Positions 1-5,881 of a DNA stretch of 31,320 bases are shown one piece after another (within the stretch, counting starts at the first letter, position 1; each line of letters starts with the position of its first letter). The notes beneath the pieces are model-generated. The model was given only the letters and a program-made list of their open reading frames with translations, ran no database searches and was not told where the DNA came from. The DNA is from a virus: positions 1-31,320 of IMG/VR virus record IMGVR_UViG_3300042691_034420, one strand, 5' to 3'. The position numbers were made by a program, and so were the translations under genes.

Positions 1-91
1 ACTGTGCTGCTACCAGCTCTGGATAGCGAGCGCCGTATTTACGGGCTGTCTGGAAGCATTCGTCCCAGAAAGCCCGATTTGAAGGCCACAC
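1..91 (-). CDS. Probable cell-wall hydrolase (glucosaminidase-like), N-terminal fragment
   Basis: The gene reads leftward off the window edge, so only about 30 codons are visible. From a GTG at 91 the frame gives VWPSNRAFWDECF followed by QTARKYGARYPELVAAQ. Aromatic and 'YPELVAAQ' residues in this arrangement resemble the start of phage endo-beta-N-acetylglucosaminidase/lysozyme domains, where this segment precedes the catalytic glutamate. The GTG was chosen because an AAGGGC sequence lies about 11 nt upstream and no ATG is available. It starts 5 nt after the stop of a small membrane protein gene, which fits a lysis cassette. The family call is by resemblance only, because the catalytic part lies outside the window. 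Confidence 0.5.
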   Translation of the reverse strand, partial: MWPSNRAFWDECFQTARKYGARYPELVAAQ

Positions 92-95
92 GGCT

Positions 96-239
96 TCAGC
101 CCTTAACGCGGAAGACTGCCTTAAGGCCAGTCAGTAGAAGCTGGATGATATTGTTCTCCTTGTAGGGAGTGCGTTCGATGATTTGGTCAACAGCAGCAAC
201 AATGATGCCACCAATCACGAACCATTCAATGCCGCTCAT
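96..239 (-). CDS. Small membrane protein, 47 aa
   Basis: The ATG at 239 opens a 47-residue frame beginning MSGIEWFVIGGIIVAAVDQI. Residues 5-17 are strongly hydrophobic, followed by a charged stretch (IERTPYKENN) and a second amphipathic segment ending FRVKG. One or two membrane segments are plausible. It sits between another small membrane protein and a probable cell-wall hydrolase on the same strand, so a holin-like or lysis-accessory role can be inferred but not shown. Similar short proteins with a 'VDQ...TP.K.N...QL' pattern occur in cyanophages, to my recollection. No Shine-Dalgarno is visible. Confidence 0.6.
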   Translation of the reverse strand: MSGIEWFVIGGIIVAAVDQIIERTPYKENNIIQLLLTGLKAVFRVKG

Positions 240-268
240 GATGAGAGATACAAGAGGATGTAAATAGC

Positions 269-478
269 CTAGCGTTCAATCTCCAGATTTCGTACTCTTG
301 CTTCCATTTCGCTCATCTTGTCTGTGAGCGTAGAAAGTTTCTCTGTGACGGTTTCAATTTGTACTGCCACTCTTGCTTGTTGAGTGCCTACGGCTATAAG
401 CATGGCGCCCGTTGAAAGCAACATGCCAGCCGTGATGGTGGCTACGAAATTTGCAAGGCCGTCCTTGAAACTGTCCAT
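269..478 (-). CDS. Small membrane/coiled-coil protein, holin-like candidate
   Basis: This is a 69-residue protein beginning MDSFKDGLANFVATITAGML. Residues 9-33 form one membrane segment (FVATITAGMLLSTGAMLIAV) and residues 35-69 are a charged heptad-like coiled coil ending RVRNLEIER. ATG 478 is preferred to the upstream TTG at 487. One N-terminal transmembrane helix plus a coiled coil is common among holin/spanin-type accessories, and the downstream neighbours are another membrane peptide and a probable hydrolase. A CTAAATA element on the same strand at 524-530 may be its late promoter. The function is inferred from position and topology only. Confidence 0.6.
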   Translation of the reverse strand: MDSFKDGLANFVATITAGMLLSTGAMLIAVGTQQARVAVQIETVTEKLSTLTDKMSEMEARVRNLEIER

Positions 479-523
479 AGCCGACAATCAATGCTCTAAT
501 TCTAGACGAAATTCATGGGGCAT

Positions 524-559
524 TATTTAGCGTTAAACTATGGGCAAGACAACTAAATA
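524..559. promoter_or_regulatory. Divergent CTAAATA elements (late-promoter-like)
   Basis: CTAAATA occurs on the minus strand at 530-524 and on the plus strand at 553-559. The two copies are back to back between the leftward lysis-like genes and the rightward HNH gene. The sequence resembles the T4-type late promoter core (TATAAATA) and its shorter cyanophage relatives. No other promoter is evident in this 85-bp gap. The plus copy lies only 5 nt before the HNH ATG, which would make a leaderless message if it is used. Confidence 0.4.
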
Positions 560-564
560 GTGCC

Positions 565-1047
565 ATGCTTAGAGCGAATGGTCCTGATGAGCTGCTTTAT
601 TCTCTCATTGAACTTCGCCCTGGTGATGCAAAACGTAGATTTCGTAAGAGTATTTTTGAAGACTATTTTTTGAGAGGACCTTTTGGTCAGTGTGCTTGTG
701 CATATTGCGGCGAATGGGGAGAAAAGCTTACGATTGACCACATTGTTCCAAAGAGCAAAGGCGGCCCGCACTTCAGTAAGTTTAATCTTGTGCCCTCTTG
801 TCGAGCCTGTAATCTGTCCAAGGGAAACGAAAATCTTTTTGAATGGTGGCGTCCTCAGCAATTCTGGACGGAAAAGCGAGAGGAGATTCTGATGGCTTGG
901 GTGTATTGCAATAGCTTTGTCAGTGCTCACACTGACCAAAAGCATCTTGAGGAATGGTGCGAGAAGAAAGGGATTGTTCTGCCCATGCACCAAAAAATTG
1001 AGCATGAAAAAGCCCCCTCATGGGGGCTCTGTTGTAGTGCTGCTTAG
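565..1047 (+). CDS. HNH endonuclease, free-standing
   Basis: The protein is 160 aa with a clear HNH core in residues about 40-95: CAYCGEWGEKLTIDHIVPKS, then NLVPSCRACNLSKGN. The CxxC pairs bind structural zinc, DHIVPKSKGG carries the H of the betabeta-alpha-metal fold, and CNLSKGN holds the last catalytic/structural positions. Such genes in phages are often mobile homing-type nucleases, and this one sits alone, convergent to the metabolic operon. Its last codons (1006-1047) read through the hairpin that terminates the opposite-strand operon, and its stop overlaps the DUF3310 gene by 4 nt. Confidence 0.88.
   Translation: MLRANGPDELLYSLIELRPGDAKRRFRKSIFEDYFLRGPFGQCACAYCGEWGEKLTIDHIVPKSKGGPHFSKFNLVPSCRACNLSKGNENLFEWWRPQQFWTEKREEILMAWVYCNSFVSAHTDQKHLEEWCEKKGIVLPMHQKIEHEKAPSWGLCCSAA
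1006..1028 (-). terminator. Rho-independent terminator of the minus-strand operon
   Basis: On the minus strand the sequence is AGCCCCC-ATGA-GGGGGCT followed by TTTTT, a textbook intrinsic terminator. It lies 16 nt past the DUF3310 stop and marks the end of the leftward operon. It is embedded in the 3' coding end of the convergent HNH gene. Confidence 0.85.
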
Positions 1048-1391
1048 TCTTCTACTGGAGCGAAAGTGATTTGCTTTCCAGGGAGGTCATAGCGAATGCC
1101 GGGCATCGGACAGAATCCTCCTTCGCATTCTTGAGAGGCATTCTCAAGAGCTTCCACAGCTTCTTGTTGTGGCTCGTTTTCTATATTGAAAATGAGAAGA
1201 TCAAGATACCAACTAGCTTTCTTCAAATCTTCCAAGCCATTTTTTTCTTCGTAGCGCCAAACATATTTCAGAATGTTCCCTTTTAGGAAACCACGAAAAT
1301 CGTCTTTATCCATTGAAGCTTCAATAGCCTCAATACATTCAATACCGCCATTTTTGGCATAATGACGGGGATGATTCACAGCGTCAGTCAT
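1044..1391 (-). CDS. DUF3310 family protein
   Basis: The 115-aa protein starts with the family signature: VNHPRHYAKNGGIECIEAIE, then FRGFLKGNILKYVWRYEEKN and GLEDLKKASWYLDLLI. These match DUF3310 (PF11753), a small phage family often found beside thymidylate synthase and nucleotide-metabolism genes and sometimes labelled nucleotide kinase-like without firm proof. The start overlaps the thyX stop by one base, indicating translational coupling. The C-terminal third (CEGGFCPMPGIRYDLPGK) is not part of the core domain and has two cysteines. Family assignment is strong, biochemical role unknown. Confidence 0.9.
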   Translation of the reverse strand: MTDAVNHPRHYAKNGGIECIEAIEASMDKDDFRGFLKGNILKYVWRYEEKNGLEDLKKASWYLDLLIFNIENEPQQEAVEALENASQECEGGFCPMPGIRYDLPGKQITFAPVED

Positions 1392-2098
1392 TAGAAAGAA
1401 GATTGGTGAAGATCAAAGGCCTCGAAAGCCTCTTTAAACAATGGGCGGGAGAGCGTGCTCAAGGCTTGAGCATAAGCTTGAATTTCCCATTGGCTACCAG
1501 TTTCGTCTCGCAAGGAAATGAAATGCAGGAGGGCTTGCAAGCTGCAGGTCCAAGTGAATGACGAGTAGGCGGACATTGGCAAGATGCCCCTAGCTTGTTC
1601 CTTCGCCACACCCAGCGTCAGCAGCGCCCTGTAAGCCTGCTTTGCCTGCTCAAGAGCCTTGGCATATTCAATCATTGCCACTTGGTTCATACTGGGCTCC
1701 AGAGGCCCACTAGACGCCTGCTTATTGCTCGGGCTTTGCTGGCGGAATTCACGAGGCATGTAGAAAGCCTCATCGTCAGCTTCGCAATAACGAAAGCTTT
1801 TCTCATTCCAGCCCAGCGTGTCATTGGCGAACGTCCCGCCAATAACATGCTTCCACCATTGCCGACAAACAAACAACGGAGCTTTCACTTGCCATTTTGT
1901 GACAACGCCACGAAATGGACTGGTGTGTTTGTGCTGCACTAGATAATTAAGAAGCTTCTGGTCCTTTTCGGACCATTCGCTGCTGCTCTGATCAAAGCTT
2001 TGCCTGGCATCACAAACGATGTCAAGAGAGCTTCCCATCCAATCAATAAGACGCACGAAGCTGATGCCATCCATCAGCGGATCAATTTTGGCCATCAT
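1391..2098 (-). CDS. thyX: Flavin-dependent thymidylate synthase ThyX
   Basis: The 235-aa protein would convert dUMP to dTMP using FAD, NADPH and methylenetetrahydrofolate. The C-terminal half is diagnostic: GVAKEQARGILPMSAYSSFT, then WTCSLQALLHFISLRDE and QWEIQAYAQAL. The N-terminal signature is unusual. The usual RHRxxSxNExSxRY is replaced by RQWWKHVIGG, about nine extra residues, then WNEKSFRY (roughly residues 78-104). Several phage ThyX proteins carry a similar expanded signature. The start is ATG 2098 (a second ATG follows at 2095), overlapping the stop of the upstream membrane protein. It belongs to the dNTP-supply part of the operon. Confidence 0.92.
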   Translation of the reverse strand: MMAKIDPLMDGISFVRLIDWMGSSLDIVCDARQSFDQSSSEWSEKDQKLLNYLVQHKHTSPFRGVVTKWQVKAPLFVCRQWWKHVIGGTFANDTLGWNEKSFRYCEADDEAFYMPREFRQQSPSNKQASSGPLEPSMNQVAMIEYAKALEQAKQAYRALLTLGVAKEQARGILPMSAYSSFTWTCSLQALLHFISLRDETGSQWEIQAYAQALSTLSRPLFKEAFEAFDLHQSSF

Positions 2099-2304
2099 TC
2101 AGCTTTATTCGTCCAGATGAGCAGGCGGAAAGTAGCAACAATTGTGAACCATTGCCAAAAGCCAAGAGTGAAGGCTGGGGCCAAAAAACCCACGCAAATG
2201 GTTACAAGCCATGTTTGCAAACACAGCGTGCCAAAGCCAATAAGCAGCAGGGCTATGGTCCTGGAAAGGTCTTTAAGCAAATCGTCAGTTGTCTTTGTAG
2301 ACAT
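2095..2304 (-). CDS. Small two-helix membrane protein, 69 aa
   Basis: The protein begins MSTKTTDDLLKDLSRTIALL and contains two hydrophobic segments, roughly residues 15-38 (TIALLLIGFGTLCLQTWLVT) and 39-62 (FLAPAFTLGFWQWFTIVATF). This suggests an integral membrane hairpin with both ends on the same side. Its stop overlaps the thyX start and its start overlaps the upstream gene by 20 nt, so it is part of the operon. I do not recognise a family or function. Confidence 0.65.
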   Translation of the reverse strand: MSTKTTDDLLKDLSRTIALLLIGFGTLCLQTWLVTICVGFLAPAFTLGFWQWFTIVATFRLLIWTNKAE

Positions 2305-2611
2305 GGTTGATCAGCGAGAGGGGCCGAAGTCGTTGCAAACTGATTGTAGGAGCAATGTTCGTAGCTGAATGCCAGCGTACTCTTGCTTTCCTGGCGCGTC
2401 CGCTTGCATCAAAGCCTTCAATGGTGCCAACAAGGGAGGAGGCCATCCACCCTGCGGCTGTACGTTGCACGTACACCACGTCTTGTCCGACCAGCCATTC
2501 ATGGTTGCGAGGCGTTCGAGGGAGCTTGTAGGGGCGGTAGCCCGTCCCGCATTTTACGGCATCCTTCCCATCGTCCACCCTGTAAACAAACCGTTTGCCA
2601 AATCGCTGCAT
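2285..2611 (-). CDS. Hypothetical basic protein, 108 aa
   Basis: Starts MQRFGKRFVYRVDDGKDAVK. The protein is basic and contains motifs such as HEWLVGQDVVYVQRTAAGW and SLVGTIEGFDASGRARKARV. That alternation of beta-strand-like segments with small polar turns would fit an SH3-like barrel. It is the first gene of the thyX end of the operon after the inserted plus-strand gene, and it overlaps the next gene by 20 nt. I do not recognise a family. Confidence 0.55.
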   Translation of the reverse strand: MQRFGKRFVYRVDDGKDAVKCGTGYRPYKLPRTPRNHEWLVGQDVVYVQRTAAGWMASSLVGTIEGFDASGRARKARVRWHSATNIAPTISLQRLRPLSLINHVYKDN

Positions 2612-2641
2612 GGCTAGGCTAAACGAAACAATGCAAGAGCA

Positions 2642-3016
2642 ATGAGCACCTTCTCGATTCCCATTGGCTTAAAATACAATGGTCAAGATTGTATTGGCAT
2701 TATGGGGCCTTTTGAACGCAGTATGGAACGAGACTTTGCTCTCGTTGCCAACAAGAAGGCGCTCAGCGAATGCACTGACATTGAGAAGCTGCGGGAAGTG
2801 GCTTGCACGATGATGGAAGGCTGGAGCAACATGCAAGAAGCCGTCACATCGCTGGTAAAGGAAAATCTAGAGCTGCGTCAAGCCATGCAAATGCAACAGG
2901 CCGATCTGGAAGCTGCTGATGAGCTACTAGGGGAGGCCGCTGATGCCGTTACGCAGTTCGCAAGGAAGCAGCAATCCGCTCAAGCCAAAAAGTTTCCTTG
3001 GCCGTTTGGGTGGTAA
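2642..3016 (+). CDS. Hypothetical coiled-coil protein inverted in the operon, 124 aa
   Basis: The N-terminal part (MSTFSIPIGLKYNGQDCIGI) looks like a small beta domain. Residues 45-105 are helical and charged (LREVACTMMEGWSNMQEAVT, then VKENLELRQAMQMQQADLEA), a likely coiled coil. It is the only plus-strand gene inside the leftward 1-7.4 kb operon. Its 3' end overlaps the nuclease-like gene on the other strand by 68 nt, tail to tail. Coding evidence is the coherent composition over 124 codons and lack of a comparable frame opposite it. Function unknown. Confidence 0.6.
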   Translation: MSTFSIPIGLKYNGQDCIGIMGPFERSMERDFALVANKKALSECTDIEKLREVACTMMEGWSNMQEAVTSLVKENLELRQAMQMQQADLEAADELLGEAADAVTQFARKQQSAQAKKFPWPFGW

Positions 3017-3311
3017 GGAGAAACACTTTCCATCCTCCCATTGTTGCCAAATTAAATTTGCGGGCATCGCGTTCGTAGCCTGAGCCAGTTACGTGCCTGC
3101 CTCTGCTGAAGGTGCCCCCTTGAATTTCAATGAGGGAGCGGGAGGGCAGATGAGCGAAGTCTGCCCTATAGCGCTTTGACCGTTTGCTTTTCGCATAGCG
3201 CTCTTGAAAATCAGCTTCCCACGTTGGTACGTCACTGAATTCTCTGATCAATGGAAGATCAGGAAAATTAGCTTGCCACAGTCCAAGAAACTGGTCTTCA
3301 AGAGCGCTCAC
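2949..3311 (-). CDS. Small PD-(D/E)XK nuclease / resolvase-like protein
   Basis: The 120-aa protein contains the pattern RADFAHLPSRSLIEIQGGT, then RHVTGSGYERDARKFNLA and GWKVFLLT. This matches a family of small phage PD-(D/E)XK nucleases: D51 is the motif II acid, E62-x-Q64 replaces the usual E-x-K, and the RH...G.GYE.D..K.N..A..GW segment follows. A role in branched-DNA resolution or DNA repair is inferred. It starts at GTG 3311, three bases before the stop of the dCTP deaminase gene, so it is co-transcribed. The E-x-Q variant leaves catalytic activity uncertain. Confidence 0.7.
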   Translation of the reverse strand: MSALEDQFLGLWQANFPDLPLIREFSDVPTWEADFQERYAKSKRSKRYRADFAHLPSRSLIEIQGGTFSRGRHVTGSGYERDARKFNLATMGGWKVFLLTTQTAKETFWLERIAASLRTA

Positions 3312-3314
3312 TAA

Positions 3315-3914
3315 TTAGACAGCAGCAAACGCTACGTTAGCGCCTTGGTTTTGATATTTGCCTTGTCCATAATCCTGATCTGCTGCACTGGAGAGGCGAG
3401 CGAACATGACTTGCACGATTCCTTCGTTGGCATAAATGCGAACGGGAAAAGCCAAGGGATTGACAATACAAATAGTGAGATGGCCAGACCAGCCAGGCTC
3501 AATTGGCGTAACGTTAATGATCGTACCTTGTCGAGCATATGTGCTCTTGCCGTCAGTCAGTCCCATTATGTTAGGCGGCATTGTCAGCAATTCCACACTC
3601 ACGCCAAGAGCGTAGGAGAACGGAGGCAGCACGAAGAACGTGGAGCCATTTTGCTCAATGGGAGCAGCCTCCACCATTAGCTCTTTGTTGAAAGCTTTCA
3701 CATCGAGGGGCTCTGGCGCAACAGCGCTTTGATTGACGGTGTTGTCAATGACCATGAAGCCCTTTGGCGAGAGCCTGAGATCGTATCCGGCATGGCTCAG
3801 TCCGTATGAGAGGGCTTTGGTGCCATTGTCAAGCTCTCTTGTTTTCTCCCCGACAAAAGGAAAAATAATATCATTTTCAGCAAGAATGCTGATTTCCTTG
3901 TCATTCAGAAGCAT
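3315..3914 (-). CDS. dcd: dCTP deaminase (Dcd/dUTPase superfamily)
   Basis: About 199 aa, from ATG 3914 (MLLNDKEISILAENDIIFPF). The trimeric dUTPase/dCTP deaminase fold is shown by SHAGYDLRLSPKG in the N-terminal half, GLTDGKSTYARQGTIIN (compare GKSSLAR), and PIEPGWSGHLTICIVN, which carries the conserved E-P-G-W. The enzyme would make dUMP from dCTP directly or through dUTP, feeding ThyX in the same operon. The frame stays open to a TTG at 3959, but that extension runs through a terminator hairpin (3921-3949), so 3914 is preferred. A dUTPase with the same fold is the alternative. Confidence 0.85.
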   Translation of the reverse strand: MLLNDKEISILAENDIIFPFVGEKTRELDNGTKALSYGLSHAGYDLRLSPKGFMVIDNTVNQSAVAPEPLDVKAFNKELMVEAAPIEQNGSTFFVLPPFSYALGVSVELLTMPPNIMGLTDGKSTYARQGTIINVTPIEPGWSGHLTICIVNPLAFPVRIYANEGIVQVMFARLSSAADQDYGQGKYQNQGANVAFAAV

Positions 3915-3920
3915 GGTTTT

Positions 3921-3949
3921 GAAGAAAAGAAAAGGGCGCATTAGCGCCC
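3921..3949 (-). terminator. Terminator upstream of dcd
   Basis: On the minus strand GGGCGC-TAAT-GCGCCC is followed by TTTTCTTTTCTTC. It separates the SSB-like gene (stop at 3972) from dcd (start 3914), so the long minus-strand operon may be partly terminated here or dcd may have its own promoter. Confidence 0.75.
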
Positions 3950-3971
3950 TCATGAACAATGGAAACGAAGT

Positions 3972-4244
3972 TCAGAACAGATCATCTGAAGAGCCAGAGC
4001 TGCTGCCAGCTTCTTCATTGCGCCAGAAGCTGCTATAAGCCTTGGGCGAGTCCTGCATTTTATTGACAGTCACTTGCCCTTTGTAATGGGGGGCAGTGTC
4101 CTTATCACGCTTGTCATTGTTCCACAGGGCCACGCGGAAGGAATAGTTTCCTTGAGCGTTGGGGCCTTGCTTCTTAGCAGCGTTCAGAATGTCGGAAGTG
4201 AGATCGACGGTGCCGCTAAACACGGGAAGATTGCCAGAAGGCAT
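3972..4244 (-). CDS. Small protein with SSB-like acidic tail, 90 aa
   Basis: The protein begins MPSGNLPVFSGTVDLTSDIL and contains NYSFRVALWNNDKRDKDTAP, a beta-rich stretch that would suit an OB fold. It ends GSSSGSSDDLF, an acidic C-terminus with a final phenylalanine similar to the protein-interaction tail of bacterial SSBs (DDDIPF). It lies directly downstream of the exonuclease and annealing-protein genes, where an SSB is often found. A single-stranded DNA-binding role is inferred from the tail and neighbours. The frame is also open upstream of the ATG without a good start. I cannot name a family. Confidence 0.6.
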   Translation of the reverse strand: MPSGNLPVFSGTVDLTSDILNAAKKQGPNAQGNYSFRVALWNNDKRDKDTAPHYKGQVTVNKMQDSPKAYSSFWRNEEAGSSSGSSDDLF

Positions 4245-4366
4245 GTGGTAGTCCTCAGAGGGAATGTAGTGGGCCTTGGCCGAACAGAGGGTGAATCTCG
4301 TTGAGCGAGAACACTGGCTGAATCGGCTCTAGGGCATTGCCAGCATAACGCCAGCATGAACAGAGG

Positions 4367-5131
4367 TCAAGCGCCCCTGTCCATAGAAATTGTTAAGGGG
4401 CGTCCGCCTGGGTAGTGCTCGAAGAAGAACTGCTGCACCTTCTGTACCATGATGCCTGCTTGCATGGCAAGCTCTCCCGCTGAAAGGCTCACAATTTGCG
4501 CCTCTTGGGAATGGCCAGTATCAGGATCATGGATGGCAATGGCACAATGCGCCTCGTTCACCTCGATGTCATACATCTGCTCAATGGCCTGTACGTAGGC
4601 ACCAAGCTGCATGCGATAATCGGCCAGTTGTGTATCAGGCTTTTCCTTGTAGCTTGTCTTCCAATCAAGCAAGGCATAAGCGCCGCTGTTCATTTTGGCA
4701 AGCATATCAAACGTGCCTGAATAGCCAATTTCTTGCGCTGGATCATACCAAGCAATGGCACTTTCCACAAGCAATGGACTATCAACGCGCTCAAGAAAGC
4801 TCATGATGCTTTCAAAATAGGGCACGTAATTTTCATGGGAATCGAGATGGCATTGAATGTCTTCTCCATTCCATAGATCTTCTAGAACACCGTGAAGCCA
4901 ATTGCCTCGATCCACAGCATTACGAGTGCGACGATTAGCTTCTTCATCGCCCACCTTCTTGCGCCAGTTCATTAGCGCTGCAATTTTGCCAGGCGGAGAA
5001 CACGCGCTCGCAATAGTTGTCACAGAGGGCAAAACATACCCTTCGGGAACATTGGGAAAATCGTTCAGCAGATAGTAACGCTTTTTCTGAATTTGGAGCC
5101 GGTTGGGCTCGTAGCGGGGAAATGCTGGCAT
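4367..5131 (-). CDS. PD-(D/E)XK exonuclease (RecB/Cas4-like)
   Basis: The protein is 254 aa from ATG 5131; a GTG at 5167 would add 12 residues. The N-terminal segment VLPSVTTIASACSPPGKIAA and RGNWLHGVLEDLWNG (the motif I H) are followed by GYSGTFDMLAKM (motif II D), ALLDWKTSYKEK (motif III D-x-K) and QLGAYVQAIEQ (motif IV Q). This is the order in RecB-type nuclease domains of phage alkaline exonucleases. With the annealing protein encoded upstream it would form an exonuclease/annealase recombination pair acting at double-strand ends. The frame +1 to its stop stays open and protein-like to 4255 (see findings). Confidence 0.88.
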   Translation of the reverse strand: MPAFPRYEPNRLQIQKKRYYLLNDFPNVPEGYVLPSVTTIASACSPPGKIAALMNWRKKVGDEEANRRTRNAVDRGNWLHGVLEDLWNGEDIQCHLDSHENYVPYFESIMSFLERVDSPLLVESAIAWYDPAQEIGYSGTFDMLAKMNSGAYALLDWKTSYKEKPDTQLADYRMQLGAYVQAIEQMYDIEVNEAHCAIAIHDPDTGHSQEAQIVSLSAGELAMQAGIMVQKVQQFFFEHYPGGRPLTISMDRGA

Positions 5132-5170
5132 TTGGAGGGAGGCTAGGCATAGATCGTAACAGGCCACTGT

Positions 5171-5521
5171 TCATTTCTCGTTCATGTCCCAGAAATAGTC
5201 GCAGCCTTCTTCGTCGCATGGAGGCGTAGCGAAATAGCTCTGCCAGCGACCAGCAGGCGCCATGTAACGCCAACAATTTTCTTTAACAGGGCATTCGTCC
5301 CCCGAGCACATTGCAATGTCAGGCATGAGAATAGTTCGAGCAGTTTGACGAAGAAATTGCTTGTCAACAAGAGGATGATTAGCAATGGCTTCAAGAACAG
5401 CAGCAATGCGACGATCGCTGCCAAGCGTGTCTTCAGGAAAGCTCCAGAATGCTTCATGACAAGCATCAATCAGAGAACAATGATTGCGCACGCTTTTCTT
5501 CCATTGTTTCGTATTCTTCAA
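5171..5521 (-). CDS. Cysteine-rich hypothetical protein, 116 aa
   Basis: The N-terminal part is helical (MKNTKQWKKSVRNHCSLIDA). The C-terminal half has a zinc-site pattern: CSGDECPVKENCWRY, then QSYFATPPCDEEGCDYFWDM. Similar 'CP....C.R ... QS(Y/F)F..PP....C.(Y/F)FW' proteins are, to my recollection, common in cyanophages, but without an assigned function. It lies between the recombination genes, overlapping the upstream gene by 56 nt and ending 4 nt before the alternative GTG start of the exonuclease. A metal-binding structural or DNA-binding role is possible. Confidence 0.75.
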   Translation of the reverse strand: MKNTKQWKKSVRNHCSLIDACHEAFWSFPEDTLGSDRRIAAVLEAIANHPLVDKQFLRQTARTILMPDIAMCSGDECPVKENCWRYMAPAGRWQSYFATPPCDEEGCDYFWDMNEK

Positions 5522-5729
5522 CCATGGTCGCCATCGCAGACATTATCGAAGTCTCAAAGAAACCGCAGGCCAAAACAAACTGCTTGAAATGCTCGACAAT
5601 TTCAGGACAGTAGATGTTATGGAACGAATAGGAAACTTTTGTTTCTCCTTCTTCGTAAAGAAAAGTGAAACGGCTCATGGGACTATCAATGAAAGGATTG
5701 CCAGAATTGACAGGGTAAGGATTAGGCAT
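5466..5729 (-). CDS. Hypothetical protein, 87 aa
   Basis: Begins MPNPYPVNSGNPFIDSPMSR and continues RFTFLYEEGETKVSYSFHNI, a beta-strand pair, then a helical part (EIVEHFKQFVLACGFFETSI) and a charged end. The composition is that of a small folded alpha/beta protein. It is the gene immediately downstream of the annealing protein in the operon, 34 nt after the end of the out-of-frame extension described there. It overlaps the cysteine-rich gene by 56 nt. I do not recognise a family. Confidence 0.7.
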   Translation of the reverse strand: MPNPYPVNSGNPFIDSPMSRFTFLYEEGETKVSYSFHNIYCPEIVEHFKQFVLACGFFETSIMSAMATMVEEYETMEEKRAQSLFSD

Positions 5730-5762
5730 GTGAAAGTAACGAGAAGAAACAGGCCAAGGGGA

Positions 5763-5881
5763 TCATTGGCCAAATAGCTTGGGAGGAAGCTCAACAACGG
5801 GAAGAAAGTCATCATCAATGCAAACAGTGCCAGCAAAGGCCCGCGCTAAGCGGGCCGCCGCTAGGTCTATTTCTTTTTTGC
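5763..5881 (-). other. Candidate -1 ribosomal frameshift region and trans-frame extension
   Basis: The annealing-protein gene ends GCA AAA AAG AAA TAG. The heptamer A AAA AAG (5879-5873) is the most efficient bacterial -1 slippery sequence and sits in the correct phase. A slip would continue through GAA ATA GAC CTA... for about 36 residues, containing GTVCIDDDFLPVVELPPKLF, to a TGA at 5765-5763. This frame has no ATG, GTG or TTG of its own. A 7-bp GC stem-loop (GGCCCGC/GCGGGCC, 5856-5838) lies 16 nt downstream of the heptamer. That spacing is longer than usual, and the hairpin could instead be a weak terminator. Confidence 0.45.

Noticed and set aside
3915-3959. N-terminal extension of dcd to TTG 3959
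   Set aside because: It reads through a strong terminator hairpin and T-run, and the family's N-terminus begins at MLLNDKEI.
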